DNA from: Caldilineaceae bacterium
GTDB taxonomy: Bacteria; Chloroflexota; Anaerolineae; Caldilineales; Caldilineaceae
Direction: 5' to 3'
Assembly: GCA_022824025.1 (NCBI GenBank)
Contig: JAJEBF010000041.1
Span: 32,884 to 96,883 of the forward strand
DNA length: 64,000 nucleotides
In this document: positions 16,936 to 27,158 of the stretch, piece after piece
How positions within the stretch are numbered: the stretch's first letter is position 1
How the letters are laid out: the number at the start of each line of letters is the position of its first letter
Position numbers and translations under genes: made by a program
Notes under the pieces: model-generated
Databases searched by the model: none
The model's input: the letters and a program-made list of their open reading frames with translations, nothing else
What the model was told of the DNA's origin: nothing

Positions 16936-19900
16936 TTATGACCAGGCGGCGCGGGCGTTGCGCGGGTCCTGCTGGTTATACATTTCGGCGTGGATGGCGT
17001 CGGTGAGGAGTATCTGCTGGCGGGAGGCGCTGTCCATGCGGCCCAGCTCGGCGAGGTAGCGCGTCATGCCGCCCAGATCCTTCAACTCGAGGCCGTGCAG
17101 CGTGCGGACAAAGGAGATCTGGAAGGGGTTGCCTGTCAATAGACGGGGGATGCGCAAGCTCTGCATGACGTCCTCGGTGAGGTCGCTGTCGGGGTCGCCG
17201 GAGACGGCGGCGAATTCAACGGGGAGCCCGTAGGCGGCCATCTGGTCCGATACGTCGTAGTTGGCGGCGGGTTTGGCGGCATTCCACATGTTTTCGAGAT
17301 AGCGCAAGGTGGCGGAGGAGACAGGCGTGAAGGTCTCTTCGGGATGGTAGGCGTGTGAATCGCCGGCCGCGGAGGCGTCCCGCCAAAGCAGATGTTCCAG
17401 ATTGTACTCCTGCGCCAGGACGCGCAAGAGTTCCAGGCGGGCGCCTGCAGTCTCTTCACCGTGCGCGGCGTCGGGCGCGGTGGGCAGGGCCGGTTGGGCG
17501 GCGACCGCGGTCTGGGCGCTCTCGCGCACGTAACCGGCCAGAACATCCGCAAGCGGATGGGGGGAGGCTGCCTGGCCGGTGAACAGAGAGGTCAGCCGCT
17601 CGATTCGGTGCGGCTCGGTCCAGATCTGGCGCAGGCGGGCTTCGCCCCCCGGAAGGCCGGCGGCCGCAAAATGGGGAGAGCTGCCGCTCGCGGCGCTGGC
17701 ATCGCGATGCTGGCGGCCGCGCATGAAGGCGAGGCAGCGTTCCCACATGACGGGATTGAGATGGGGCCGGTAGAGGTGGGAGGTGATCACGTTCTCTGGG
17801 GGGAGCGGGGGCATGGCGTCGCTGGAGGACCAGCGCTGCAGCGCTTCGCAGGCCTGTTCGAGAACGCGGTCCATCTGTTTCAGCGACTGTTCGAGGCGCT
17901 CCTGGACGCGGGCCAGACCGCGCCAGACGCTATCCTGCAAGCGGGCGGTCAGTTCAGAGCGGGCCAGATCGACGCGTTCGCGCCGCAGTTTCTGCACGCG
18001 CTGGGCCCGCCGCCGGTATGAGGTGGTTGCGCCGAAAAACGCGCCGACCATCAGGCCGATGAAGGTAGCGGCGTTGGCTTCATTGTCGACAAAGTCGACG
18101 AGCGCGTCGATTGAGGCGCCGCTCACCAGCTGCATGAGAACGGCGGGACCGGCTTCCCCGCTGACGATGGCGGCCATATTGCCCACGAGCCCGGAACCGA
18201 ACAGGTAGAGGAGCGTCAGCAGGACGATGCCGGCGAGGAGGCCGAAGGCCCGCGACAGTGAACCGAACAGAGAGGGCCGGTCGGAGAGCGTGCGCAGATA
18301 GCGCGTGCGCCAGTCGCGCAGCCGCAACTGGCGTTCGACGCGGTTGGCTGCGACAGGGGGAGACAGGGAAGTTCTGAGGTCACCGGACGCGCCGTGTTCC
18401 GCTGCCTGCGCAAGCCAAAGTCGTTCCTGCTCCAGTTCCGACAGCCACTGATGGATCTGGCGTCTGGCCTGGAGGATTCCTGAAGGATGGCGGCTGATCA
18501 GGGTAAGCAGGCTGGCGCGCATCTGGTGCGTGATGGACGGCAGGAAGCGGTTGTCGGCGGCGTTCAGGGGCAGGCCGTCCTCGCGCAGGTCGTCCAATCC
18601 CCATGCGGAATCGAGCGCGCCGGCGCCGATGTCCTCATCGAACCTGGCAAGCACAGTCTGGAACTGCCTGTCGAGGGCGGCCTGCCAGCGGGCGGGGTTG
18701 AGGCCGCGCAGCTTGCGCGCGGTTGCGGCCGGCAGCACGTAGTTTGGGTGGATGGAAAGCTGCTGAATGGACTGGGGGCTCAGTTCATGGAACAGGTCGG
18801 GCATCTGTTCGATGAGCCGGGTCAGGACCTGGTGTGAGGTTGCGCCGAGATGCTGCAGCGAAGCCAGCGGCTCGAAGGCGCCGGCGACGGCAGGGTCGCC
18901 GGCGCGCCCAGGCTGAAGCAGAACATGCTCGCGTACGAGGCGCTTGCCCTCATGCTCCTGCGCGGCCCGGAAGATATAGTCCAGCGGGACGTGGTCTGCG
19001 GCAGCGCCGAGCAGGCTGTATGGGCGTTCGGCGGCGTTGCGCAGGTCAATGCCGACCTGTTCATCGATATAGGAGGCCCCGTCTGCGGCGATGAAGGACT
19101 GCAGCGTGTTGCCCACGAGAACGGACAGTTCGTAGCTGTTGCGGGCCAGTCCTTGATTACTTTTTTCCCGATCGACCAGATAGATGCGGTCGAAGAGTGG
19201 ACGGCCCAACCATTCTTCCGGCAGGCTGCTCCTGGATTTGGCGCCTTTGTGGACGGAGGAGATGACCTGTTTGAGGTTGGCGCGGCGCAGCCCGGTGAAG
19301 GCTTCAAGCTCGGCCAGGGCTGCGTAGCAGCAGGCGTCCTCGACCGTGCGGCTGCTGTCGGTGGCGTAGCTGCCGGCGGCAAAGATGCCGACGACCTGGG
19401 CGACGTGCCGCTGGCCGAGATAGTTTAGCTGGTGCGCGATGGTGGGCCAGATCAGCGCGGAGGTCAACGGTTCGTAGAGGGGGGCGATCACATAGAGAGT
19501 CGTTTGTACAAAGGGATCGCCGGGAACAAGGGTGTCGGCGCGTATGGGGTCGATGACGTTGGAGGCGATCAGGTGAGCGATGGCGCCGCCGTCCTGCAGC
19601 GCGGCGCGGAAGGCATGGCGGCGCGTGGGCGGTTCGAACGGGGGGGAGGGCGGCGCGGCGGGCACGTCCTGGTGGGCCGGCTCGGCAGCGCCGGCGTCCT
19701 TGTTTGATCTGCGGAAGGGCCAGGGCAAACCTCTGCGGGACGGCTTTTCGGCTGCAGCGCCGGGCGGGTACGGCTCCTGGCGCGTTGTCTGCCATTGGAG
19801 CGGGTGGAGTGTATCCGCGGCTGCCTCCAGCAACAGGCCGGCCCGCCGCTGGCTGTTGGCCAGGCGCCAGTCGCTGGTGGTCTGGGGCGGCTCGGCGGCG

Positions 19901-20196
19901 GCAGGGGATGGGGCGCGCATGAGGTCGTTGAGAAGCTGTTCGAGATAGAAGGGCGGCAAGCGGCTGTCGCCCAGGGTGAAGAGGTTGAGCGCAATCTCGT
20001 CGTTATGATTGAGCTGTTCGGACGGCAGGAGCGCGGCAAAGCGGGTAATGCGGGTCAGGTCAGGGCCGTCAACGCCGGCGGCGATGCGCTGTTCCTGGGC
20101 GGCTTGCAGGCGCGGCGCCAGGTGGAGCATCGTCTGCAGGCCCCATCCGCCAAAACAGAGTATCGCGGCTCGGCTACGGGTTGCGCCGGGAATCAT
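16936..20196 (-). CDS. Membrane-anchored tubulin-like protein
   Basis: A 1086-residue protein that I assign to the divergent bacterial tubulin/FtsZ-like group (Tubulin_2-like). An N-terminal strand-loop AAILCFGGWGLQTMLHLAPR resembles the tubulin T1 nucleotide loop. Further on, VVGIFAAGSYATDSSRTVED and a following helix ACCYAALAELEAFTG resemble the block after the tubulin signature. The canonical GGTGSG signature is degenerate (AAGSYA), so GTP binding is doubtful. Two hydrophobic helices at about 630-720 (GIVLLTLLYLFGSGL and FIGLMVGAFFGATTSY) would anchor it in the membrane. They are followed by a long basic coiled-coil-like helix. It lies 143 bases downstream of a second tubulin-like gene and near a VWA protein gene on the same strand. 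No strong ribosome site is seen at its ATG. Confidence 0.65.
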   Translation of the reverse strand: MIPGATRSRAAILCFGGWGLQTMLHLAPRLQAAQEQRIAAGVDGPDLTRITRFAALLPSEQLNHNDEIALNLFTLGDSRLPPFYLEQLLNDLMRAPSPAAAEPPQTTSDWRLANSQRRAGLLLEAAADTLHPLQWQTTRQEPYPPGAAAEKPSRRGLPWPFRRSNKDAGAAEPAHQDVPAAPPSPPFEPPTRRHAFRAALQDGGAIAHLIASNVIDPIRADTLVPGDPFVQTTLYVIAPLYEPLTSALIWPTIAHQLNYLGQRHVAQVVGIFAAGSYATDSSRTVEDACCYAALAELEAFTGLRRANLKQVISSVHKGAKSRSSLPEEWLGRPLFDRIYLVDREKSNQGLARNSYELSVLVGNTLQSFIAADGASYIDEQVGIDLRNAAERPYSLLGAAADHVPLDYIFRAAQEHEGKRLVREHVLLQPGRAGDPAVAGAFEPLASLQHLGATSHQVLTRLIEQMPDLFHELSPQSIQQLSIHPNYVLPAATARKLRGLNPARWQAALDRQFQTVLARFDEDIGAGALDSAWGLDDLREDGLPLNAADNRFLPSITHQMRASLLTLISRHPSGILQARRQIHQWLSELEQERLWLAQAAEHGASGDLRTSLSPPVAANRVERQLRLRDWRTRYLRTLSDRPSLFGSLSRAFGLLAGIVLLTLLYLFGSGLVGNMAAIVSGEAGPAVLMQLVSGASIDALVDFVDNEANAATFIGLMVGAFFGATTSYRRRAQRVQKLRRERVDLARSELTARLQDSVWRGLARVQERLEQSLKQMDRVLEQACEALQRWSSSDAMPPLPPENVITSHLYRPHLNPVMWERCLAFMRGRQHRDASAASGSSPHFAAAGLPGGEARLRQIWTEPHRIERLTSLFTGQAASPHPLADVLAGYVRESAQTAVAAQPALPTAPDAAHGEETAGARLELLRVLAQEYNLEHLLWRDASAAGDSHAYHPEETFTPVSSATLRYLENMWNAAKPAANYDVSDQMAAYGLPVEFAAVSGDPDSDLTEDVMQSLRIPRLLTGNPFQISFVRTLHGLELKDLGGMTRYLAELGRMDSASRQQILLTDAIHAEMYNQQDPRNARAAWS

Positions 20197-20339
20197 GTGT
20201 CGTTACTGGTTATTGGTTGCAAGCGTCTGGTTATCAGTTGCCAGATCGCGAGTGGCGAATGCTGCGTTACGCTGAAACGATTTCATCGGGGCCTGTAAGC
20301 AACGATCGGCCTTCGGGCAGGAACAGTTGCACGGGAACC

Positions 20340-22817
20340 TCAATGGTCTTCCTGGGTAATTTCGGGCAGGTCGGCCCAGGCGGGATGGAGATGAAACTCT
20401 TCGCGTGCGGGGAAGTCGCGCGTGTTTTCATACTGCGCCCGGAATTCGTCGAGGCGGTCGATCAACGTCACCGGCAGGCCGTGGACGATCCAGACGGCGT
20501 CCATGCGGCCGGTGTCACCGGTGGGAATCCATTTGATGTCCTCCTGGCCGACCATGGCCATAGCCAGCCGGGCGTCGTCTTCGCGGGCGGTTGGCGTGGC
20601 CGCGAGGCGGATGTGCTCCAGGTTGGCGTCATGGAAGCTGAAGCGGTCCGAATCCCAGCGGATGTAGGGGTTCAGGCGATCCAGCCACTGCTGGACGCGG
20701 TTGTTGGGAAGCGGCCGGGCCTGCTGTGTTTCCTGGCCGTGTTGGACCCCGATGATGTGGCGGATGTCGACACACTGCAGCACTCTGCCCAACAGTCCTT
20801 TTTCAGAGGCGATGGCATTGGTGAGGTTGGCGAACAGCTCCTCGCTGCTGACGGCCTGGTTGACGTTGAGAATGCGGTCGATAGGGGGGCCGAGCAGGAG
20901 CGCCCAGTCGCTGGGTTGGACGACCTGGGCCGCGTTGCGATAGAAGTGTTGCAGGTAGTCGCGGCCGACGGCGCCGGTCTCGAGTTCATAGTAGGTATTG
21001 GTGCTGGCGGTGCCGTCGGGGATGCGGGGGTCGATGCGTTCTGCGGCCCGCCTTGCGGCCTGGTTGGCGCGCCCGAGGGCGCCGCCGGCGTTGTCGATCT
21101 GTGTGCGGAAGACCTCTCGCAGCTGTGTGCCGTAGGCGAAGAGTCGTTCGACGAGGATTCGTTCGAGAATATCGCGGCGCTGGTGGAGCCGTGCGCGGGC
21201 CTGGCGTTGGCGCAGGTCGCGGGCGCGGTCGCGGGCCTGGCGGGGGTTGAAGGCGGCCAGCATCAGGTCGCCGAGTCCGCTGGCGATCTGGCCGATCTGT
21301 TCGGCCGCGCCGCCCTGCTGGGCCAGCAGAGAACGCCAGCGGGCGCGGTCCTCCTCCATGACCGGATGGCTGTTCAGGAGAAAAAGTCTCTGTTTGAGCA
21401 GCGATTCCATTGGGGCGGCGGAGGGATTCAAGGGCGCGAGCAGGTCTGTCAGCGCGAGCGCGCCGCGCAGTCCGGTATCGAGGATAATCTGACGGAGAGT
21501 TTCGTCTACGGCGGATTTGAAGCCGAGCCATGCGCCGCGTTGTTCCTCGACCTCCTCGGCCAGATCTTCGAGCTGGTCGTTGTCCAGCGAGAGATAGCGG
21601 GAGCGCATCCTGGCGAGGAGGCCCTGCCAGGAGGTGAGAACCTTTTGGCGGGTCTGCGGAGAGAGAGGCTGGCGCGGGTCGTTGCGTTCGGGCCCGGAGG
21701 CGAGCCTTCTCAGGCAGTCGGCAAGAAAGGCCTGCTGCCAGAAGTTGACCAGGGACTCGTCGGGGGCGACGATGGCGGAGGCGGCGAAACTGCTGTAGAC
21801 GAGGTAGTTGCCCTGCTGCGGCGCAGGGCCTCCGCGCCGTTCGTTCACGACTTCGGCGGCGGCGACGCCGCCTGACATGCGTTCGCGCACGACGTTCACT
21901 TCGAGCCCGAGGATTTCGCTGCTCAGATGGCTGATGGCGGTGAGCTGGATCAGATGGGCGGCCAGGTTCTCGGCATCGGCTTTGCGAGCGAGGCTGCGGC
22001 CGTCGCGGTTGGTGCGTCCGACCAGAAAGATAAAGTCGAAGGGGGCATAGGGCGTGTCAGGCAGGGCCCGCTGCTCGCTGGGGTAGAGTTCCTGGAACTG
22101 CTGTGTTTCCTGGAAGTAGTTAAGTTCTTTGAGCGCGGCGTAGGCGTTGGCTTTGATGCGTCTACGTTGCAGGTCGCTGTTGATCTCCTCTTCGAGCACG
22201 TCGGGGAGGAAGAAGATGCCGACGACGCGGGCGTTGCTGCGCACGAGCGCGCGCACGCGGTGCGCCACATCCATGAACATGCCGGCGCCGGTGCCGCCGC
22301 AGAGACTGCTGACAATATAGACGAGCTGATAGTTGCTCATGACGGGAAAGCGGCGATTCTGCGCCATTTCCAGGTCGCGGATTTTGTCGAGGGCCGCGTA
22401 TTTGGTTTCGAGCAGTCTTTTGAATGTGACGTAGTTGCGGAAGAAGGAGAGGCGGCCGATGGGCCGCAGCTGTTTGGCGCCGTTGTGGATATAGCCGAGG
22501 GGGATGGAGGGATAGTCCCACCAGCGGGCGATTTCGGGATGGTTTTCGAGGTTATCGACCAGCCGGGTGGCGTCGAACTTTCCCATGTAGGCCGATTCAT
22601 CGGCGTAGAGCGGCTCCTGGTCGAGCCGGTTGATCAGGGGTTCGGTATCGAGGGCGAGGAGTTGAATCATTGCCGGCAGAGTTTCGCCGCCCCATGCTTT
22701 GCGCAGGCGCCGTTTGACCGCCCGAACAGCATTGGTGCCCATGCCGCCTACACCGACGACGAGGGTCGGATAAATTGTCGGTTTTTCACTAATAAACGGC
22801 GCCCCGTTCTGGGCCAT
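20340..22817 (-). CDS. Tubulin-like GTPase-type protein (Tubulin_2 family)
   Basis: An 825-residue protein of the divergent tubulin/FtsZ-like superfamily. The N-terminal glycine loop is VVGVGGMGTNAVRAVKRRLR (T1). The tubulin signature appears as SLCGGTGAGMFMDVAHRVR (about 172-190), which is the phosphate-binding T4 loop. A helical region rich in Arg, Gln and Ala spans about 470-600. The ATG at 22817 has AGAGGAAAG upstream. Unlike its neighbour it has no membrane helix and keeps the canonical signature, so it is likely the nucleotide-binding partner. The length far exceeds FtsZ (about 380). Related families have been proposed to act in membrane remodelling; a role here is inferred only from context. 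Confidence 0.85.
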   Translation of the reverse strand: MAQNGAPFISEKPTIYPTLVVGVGGMGTNAVRAVKRRLRKAWGGETLPAMIQLLALDTEPLINRLDQEPLYADESAYMGKFDATRLVDNLENHPEIARWWDYPSIPLGYIHNGAKQLRPIGRLSFFRNYVTFKRLLETKYAALDKIRDLEMAQNRRFPVMSNYQLVYIVSSLCGGTGAGMFMDVAHRVRALVRSNARVVGIFFLPDVLEEEINSDLQRRRIKANAYAALKELNYFQETQQFQELYPSEQRALPDTPYAPFDFIFLVGRTNRDGRSLARKADAENLAAHLIQLTAISHLSSEILGLEVNVVRERMSGGVAAAEVVNERRGGPAPQQGNYLVYSSFAASAIVAPDESLVNFWQQAFLADCLRRLASGPERNDPRQPLSPQTRQKVLTSWQGLLARMRSRYLSLDNDQLEDLAEEVEEQRGAWLGFKSAVDETLRQIILDTGLRGALALTDLLAPLNPSAAPMESLLKQRLFLLNSHPVMEEDRARWRSLLAQQGGAAEQIGQIASGLGDLMLAAFNPRQARDRARDLRQRQARARLHQRRDILERILVERLFAYGTQLREVFRTQIDNAGGALGRANQAARRAAERIDPRIPDGTASTNTYYELETGAVGRDYLQHFYRNAAQVVQPSDWALLLGPPIDRILNVNQAVSSEELFANLTNAIASEKGLLGRVLQCVDIRHIIGVQHGQETQQARPLPNNRVQQWLDRLNPYIRWDSDRFSFHDANLEHIRLAATPTAREDDARLAMAMVGQEDIKWIPTGDTGRMDAVWIVHGLPVTLIDRLDEFRAQYENTRDFPAREEFHLHPAWADLPEITQEDH

Positions 22818-22961
22818 AGCGGACTTTCCTCTGGATTATAAAGCGGTACGTTTCACGATTCCCGTTGCTGCGTTCGCTTGGGCCTTGCCCGGAGATCAAG
22901 CGGCCGCCGGGCGCGCGGGCCTCTGGCGCAAGCGGGGCGCCAAGGCGCCGGAGAGGGGGCC

Positions 22962-25900
22962 CTAGAAACTGTCTTTCGGGCTGCCCCAAGGGTCGGTCTG
23001 CTGCGCGCCGGCGGAGGCGTTCGTCTCATCGCCGTCTGACGCCCCGCCGTCCGGGTAGGAGGCCGACCAGCCCCAGTTGTCGTCGGACGGGTCTGCGCGG
23101 CCGGGGTCATCCGGCTGTGCGGCCGCATAGGGGTCCGCGCCCCAGCCGTTCTGGTCCCAGGAGGCGTCCCAGGGGGAGTCCTGGGTTCCCGCATTGGCGT
23201 TCTGCCAAGGGTCAACGGGACCGGAGCCGGCAAGCGGTTCGGGCGACGTAGCGGCGCTATTCTCAAGAGCAGGCGAAAAGCCTGGCGAAGCCGCAGCGTT
23301 CTGCGATCCTGCGGCATGCGGCGGGAAAGACGCGTGCGCTGTGCCCCCGGCTGCGCTCGACGCGCCAAGGGCGGAATCCGGCTGGTTGGCAAAGTTCCAA
23401 CTGTCCGAACTGCCGGGGGCGGCAGCGTACCCAGGCGAAAGCGGGGCGTCCTGCCCAGGCAGGGTCACTCTCGGATCTTCGTCGTCATCCATATTGTACC
23501 CGCGACTGCGCGCACGCGCCACCACGATGAGCAGCCCCAAAAGCAGCATCGGCCCGCTGCAGAAGACCAGCGGGAAGGTGTAGAAGGGACGCAGCCACCA
23601 CGCCACGTAGCGCTGATAGAGGGTTGGGCTGCGGAAGTTGATATCGACGGAACGCGTTTCGTCGGCCAGGCCGGCGATGCTCAGGTTCAAGACGCCGCTG
23701 TAGAAGGAGCCGCGCAGGGCGTCTTTGGGCAGGTCCTTGCGTGCGATGAGGGTGATGGGGACATCGAAAAAGCCTTCGTCATCGGGCGATCCGTTGACTT
23801 CCACAGGAGGCGCTTCCAGGTAGAGTTCATCCAGAGCCATGACACCGTTGCCGGTTTCACCTGAGGCGGCGATTCCAGTGATTTCAACCACAAAGGGCGT
23901 TTTGCCGTTGAAGCGCAGGAGGAGCGTTTCGGTTGTTTTTTCGCCGGCGCGGCCGAGGTCGCCGAAATCGATTGCGCCGGCGACGCTCCATTCCACATCA
24001 CGGATCTGCACACGGAAAGGCACAGCGGCCGCGGCGGACGGGTCTCCGCCGGCTGAGCTCTGCGCGGCCAGGACATCGAAGTCCTGGTCCGGCCCGGAGA
24101 GGCTGAGGAGACCGTGACAGCTGCCGGCGGACATGGGTCCTCCGCTCTGGAGGCGGACCGGCAGGGCCCAGTTGGCCGCTTGCAGGGCGTCAGACCCGCT
24201 GGTGTTGGCGGCGCTTTCAGCCGCGGCTGCGTAGGGTTGCAGGTCACCTGTGGTGGCGGAGAGGCCGCTGCAGCTGCTTTCGGTCAGTTCAACCGTGAGG
24301 CGGAAGGGGATGTCGCCGCTGAATGCGACCGGCAGGAGAATCTGTTCGTCCAGCCGGAAATTGGGTGACGTGTCGTAGAGGAGCGCGCCGAAGTCGGCTT
24401 CCTGGGCCTGGATGCGTGCCTGAGAACGGGGGATCTCCAGAAGCACCGGCAAGGAGGGCGCGGGGCGCACCTGGACCTCCATGGGCAGGCCGGCGGGGCT
24501 GAGGGCCGACAGATTCAGCTGGCCTTCGTATTGGCCGGGGCGCAGCAGATCGAGGCCGTCGACATGCAGAAGCGCGGTCTGGCTCCCGTTTTCGGGCACT
24601 TCCACGGAAAGGTTGACGGATGCCTCGCGCATGATTTCGCTCGTATCGGAGCGGCGCAGGACCAGCGACGCCTCCAGCGTTCCGATTTCTTCAAGCGTAT
24701 TTGCCTGGATCGTGAGCGGCCAACCTTGCGGCGGCATTTTGGCCAGATTGATGTCGGGCGGCAGGCCGCGCACGTAGATCGCCGGCTCCACTTCCAGGCG
24801 GGAACGGGCGTAGTCTCCGAAGCGAAGCCCGTCGAAGGCGGCCGTCACCAGGAAGAGCGCGTCGTAGTCGCGGCCGTCCTGCGGCATGAAACCGTCGTCG
24901 GAGCAGATCTGGCCGCCGCAGCTGAGCTGCCTGCGGTAGACAATCTGGCCGCTGGAGAGGTCGGTGACGTAGACGGCGGCCTGGATATCCTGCAGTTGTT
25001 TGCCTGGGCCGAAGCCGACCTGAAGTTGCAGGCTGCCGTCTTCCAGGATGCCGGGGTTGCCGGCAGAGGGCGTGAAGACCTGCAGTTCGGGCAGCCTCTC
25101 CGACGCCTGAAGGCGGAAGGCGCGCCGCAGCTGCAGGGGTTCCCTATCCTCTCCCAACTGAACTGTGACCTCTGCGGCGCCGCCGGGAAGCTGCTGGGCG
25201 GCGACCGTTCTGCCGCTGACAGGATCCTCGCCCAGGAGGGGGATCGGCGTGTTGCCGTTGAGCAGGAGCGGCTCGTCCGCGGCGGGGCCGGCGCCGGCAA
25301 CGATGACGAGGGGGGCTTTGCCGGCGGGATATTCGCGTATTGCGGCCGGATTGCCTGGGACGCTGGGCGGGGGGAAGAGCAACTCGGGATAGCTGTCGGC
25401 CTGGACAACGGCGAAGCTGCTCAGGTCGGTTGTTTTGGCCACCCACTGGCCTGCCGCCAGCGGGGCGGCGGCAACGTTCAGGTCGATATTGGCGTCGTCG
25501 AGCAGGCTCTGTGTCAGCATGGGCGCGCCGTCGCGCTCGACGGCTGTGATCGCGGAGTGCGGGCTGACGAAGGCGATGCTGCCTGCGCCATGCGCGTTGC
25601 GGATCGAGATGGTGAGGTTGCCGTGCACGTTGCGGTGGGTGACGACCGAGCGGTCCGACTTCATTTCGGCGAAGAGCTCGCTGAAGATCAGGAGGAGGTC
25701 CTGCGAGCTCTTTGCCTCGCGCGCCAGCGGCGAACTGGATCTGAGGAAATCGCCGGCGCAGCCCGCGCCGGGGTTGCAGAGGATGACGGGGTAGAGAAGC
25801 GCGCCGGCGTCCTCGATGCGGGTGATCAGGTTGGTGATGGACTGCCGCTGGCCGGTCACGTGTGACGGGGCGGTCGGCTCGCCGTCGGACAGGAGCAGCA

Positions 25901-26531
25901 CGTACTGGCTGCGGTTCGGGTCGCCGTGATCTTCGAGCAGGCGCAAGGCCTCCTGCAGGCCCAGATCCATGCGCGTGTAGCCGCGCGGCGTATAGTCATC
26001 GGGGGCCTGGAGCGAAGCGGCCAGGCGGCGGCGGTTCTCGGCGCTGCCGACCTCCTGCAGCAGGCTCATGGCGCCGACGCCGGCGGCGGCGCTGTCGAAT
26101 CGCAGAACGGCGATGCGGTCGTCGGCGTCGGCGAGGTGGACCAGGAGGCGGGCGGCGCTGTAGCGCAGCTCGTTTGGGTCGCTGGGTTCGTTGAAGCTGA
26201 CGCCTTCACAGGGCGGGTCGGACGGCTTTCCCTGCTCCCAGGGCCAGCAGGTGGCCATGCTGCCGGAGTCATCGAGAATGACGATGACGTCAATTGGGGC
26301 AGCCCCGGTCGCGGATTGGCGTGGAAGCGCGGGAGAGTCAGCGGCGTGCGCCGGCGCGGGGGCACGGCCCGTTATCAACAGGAAAAGTGAGGCGCATAGC
26401 AGGCAAGCAAATGCGGCCCGAAGCCGCCGGCCCCAGCCGCACGTTGGGCCGGGATTTGACGGGGGCCGCTGGAATACGATTCCGGGCAGACGGCGCTCCT
26501 GACATCCTGTGTCCGGTTCACGTCCGGACAT
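22962..26531 (-). CDS. Large secreted VWA protein with Trp-rich cytoplasmic tail
   Basis: About 1189 residues from the ATG at 26531. This start exposes a signal peptide (AAFACLLCASLFLLITG, ending PAHAADS). Longer starts at 26741 and 26774 remain possible. A von Willebrand A domain follows, with the MIDAS motif DDSGSM (near 87), the Thr in YTPRGYTRMDLGL and the Asp in LLLSDGEPT, so metal binding looks intact. The middle 700 residues are beta-rich, Ig-like modules. One hydrophobic helix (near 990, FPLVFCSGPMLLLGLLIVVA) precedes a cytoplasmic tail of about 180 residues. That tail is rich in Asp, Pro, Gly and repeated DPW/DSW/DNW motifs. It is the gene immediately upstream of the two tubulin-like genes in the same direction. 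Confidence 0.85.
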   Translation of the reverse strand: MSGREPDTGCQERRLPGIVFQRPPSNPGPTCGWGRRLRAAFACLLCASLFLLITGRAPAPAHAADSPALPRQSATGAAPIDVIVILDDSGSMATCWPWEQGKPSDPPCEGVSFNEPSDPNELRYSAARLLVHLADADDRIAVLRFDSAAAGVGAMSLLQEVGSAENRRRLAASLQAPDDYTPRGYTRMDLGLQEALRLLEDHGDPNRSQYVLLLSDGEPTAPSHVTGQRQSITNLITRIEDAGALLYPVILCNPGAGCAGDFLRSSSPLAREAKSSQDLLLIFSELFAEMKSDRSVVTHRNVHGNLTISIRNAHGAGSIAFVSPHSAITAVERDGAPMLTQSLLDDANIDLNVAAAPLAAGQWVAKTTDLSSFAVVQADSYPELLFPPPSVPGNPAAIREYPAGKAPLVIVAGAGPAADEPLLLNGNTPIPLLGEDPVSGRTVAAQQLPGGAAEVTVQLGEDREPLQLRRAFRLQASERLPELQVFTPSAGNPGILEDGSLQLQVGFGPGKQLQDIQAAVYVTDLSSGQIVYRRQLSCGGQICSDDGFMPQDGRDYDALFLVTAAFDGLRFGDYARSRLEVEPAIYVRGLPPDINLAKMPPQGWPLTIQANTLEEIGTLEASLVLRRSDTSEIMREASVNLSVEVPENGSQTALLHVDGLDLLRPGQYEGQLNLSALSPAGLPMEVQVRPAPSLPVLLEIPRSQARIQAQEADFGALLYDTSPNFRLDEQILLPVAFSGDIPFRLTVELTESSCSGLSATTGDLQPYAAAAESAANTSGSDALQAANWALPVRLQSGGPMSAGSCHGLLSLSGPDQDFDVLAAQSSAGGDPSAAAAVPFRVQIRDVEWSVAGAIDFGDLGRAGEKTTETLLLRFNGKTPFVVEITGIAASGETGNGVMALDELYLEAPPVEVNGSPDDEGFFDVPITLIARKDLPKDALRGSFYSGVLNLSIAGLADETRSVDINFRSPTLYQRYVAWWLRPFYTFPLVFCSGPMLLLGLLIVVARARSRGYNMDDDEDPRVTLPGQDAPLSPGYAAAPGSSDSWNFANQPDSALGASSAAGGTAHASFPPHAAGSQNAAASPGFSPALENSAATSPEPLAGSGPVDPWQNANAGTQDSPWDASWDQNGWGADPYAAAQPDDPGRADPSDDNWGWSASYPDGGASDGDETNASAGAQQTDPWGSPKDSF

Positions 26532-27158
26532 TCGCGCAGCCGGAGACTGCACAGCGGCTTTCAACCGGTCAACGAAAGATTGGTGAATCCGGTTCCAATA
26601 GAGCAGCAAGCGCGCGCACCGGCTCTGCGGTTCCCTGCCTGGGCGGCAGAGATGCTGTGCCCTGCGAGGCTGGCCTGCCGAACGAACCGGAAATGGAACG
26701 GACGGCGGGACAGACGGGCAGGGAGCGAGATGCGCGCGCATCGGCTCCTGGTCTATCTGTTGAAATTGTATCACAGCGAAGATTGGCGCAACAAGAGTCG
26801 CGTCAAGTTCTGGGGCCCGTTTCCGTCCTGGGTGATCGGGCGCCTGGGAGCGGGTGATACGGCCCGGTTGGGCGCCGCGTTTCCAGGCCAGTTCGGGGCA
26901 GATACACTGGAGACGCGGGCAAAGCGGCCGCGAGCGTAGGCGTTTCCCTGTAGAAAGATCCAGGCTTTCGGTCGAGATCCGGTTGCGAGAAAGCTGCCGC
27001 GCAGGGCTGGCGGAGGATACGAGAGTTCAGTACGGTATTTGGGCGATATGCCTACGAAAGGCCTATGAAGGGCAGGGGAACTGCGGGGGGCGGGCCGCGC
27101 CTCTGGGATTTTGAGGCGCGGCCTGTGCGGGGCGACGCGGCACTGGCTTTGAAACGGT
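26532..27158. other. Gap upstream of the VWA gene
   Basis: The frame of the VWA gene stays open to 26774, but the extra residues are not signal-peptide-like. From 26795 to 27158 I see no convincing gene, RNA or repeat. The region also lies downstream of the thioredoxin lipoprotein gene, so transcription could read through. Confidence 0.4.
26765..26794 (-). promoter_or_regulatory. Candidate sigma70-type promoter for the VWA/tubulin block
   Basis: On the reverse strand TTGTTG (26789-26794) and TACAAT (26765-26770) are separated by 18 bases, close to the housekeeping consensus. A start of transcription near 26757 would give a leader that contains the ATG codons at 26741 and 26531. The start of the VWA gene is therefore not settled by this site. 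Confidence 0.45.

Noticed and set aside
20181..21875. Rightward 564-residue frame over the tubulin-like gene
   Set aside because: It is antisense to the protein carrying the GGTGAGM signature, and no domain is recognisable.
24531..25865. Rightward 444-residue frame over the VWA gene
   Set aside because: It is antisense to the VWA protein with an intact MIDAS site, and it is a composition artefact.
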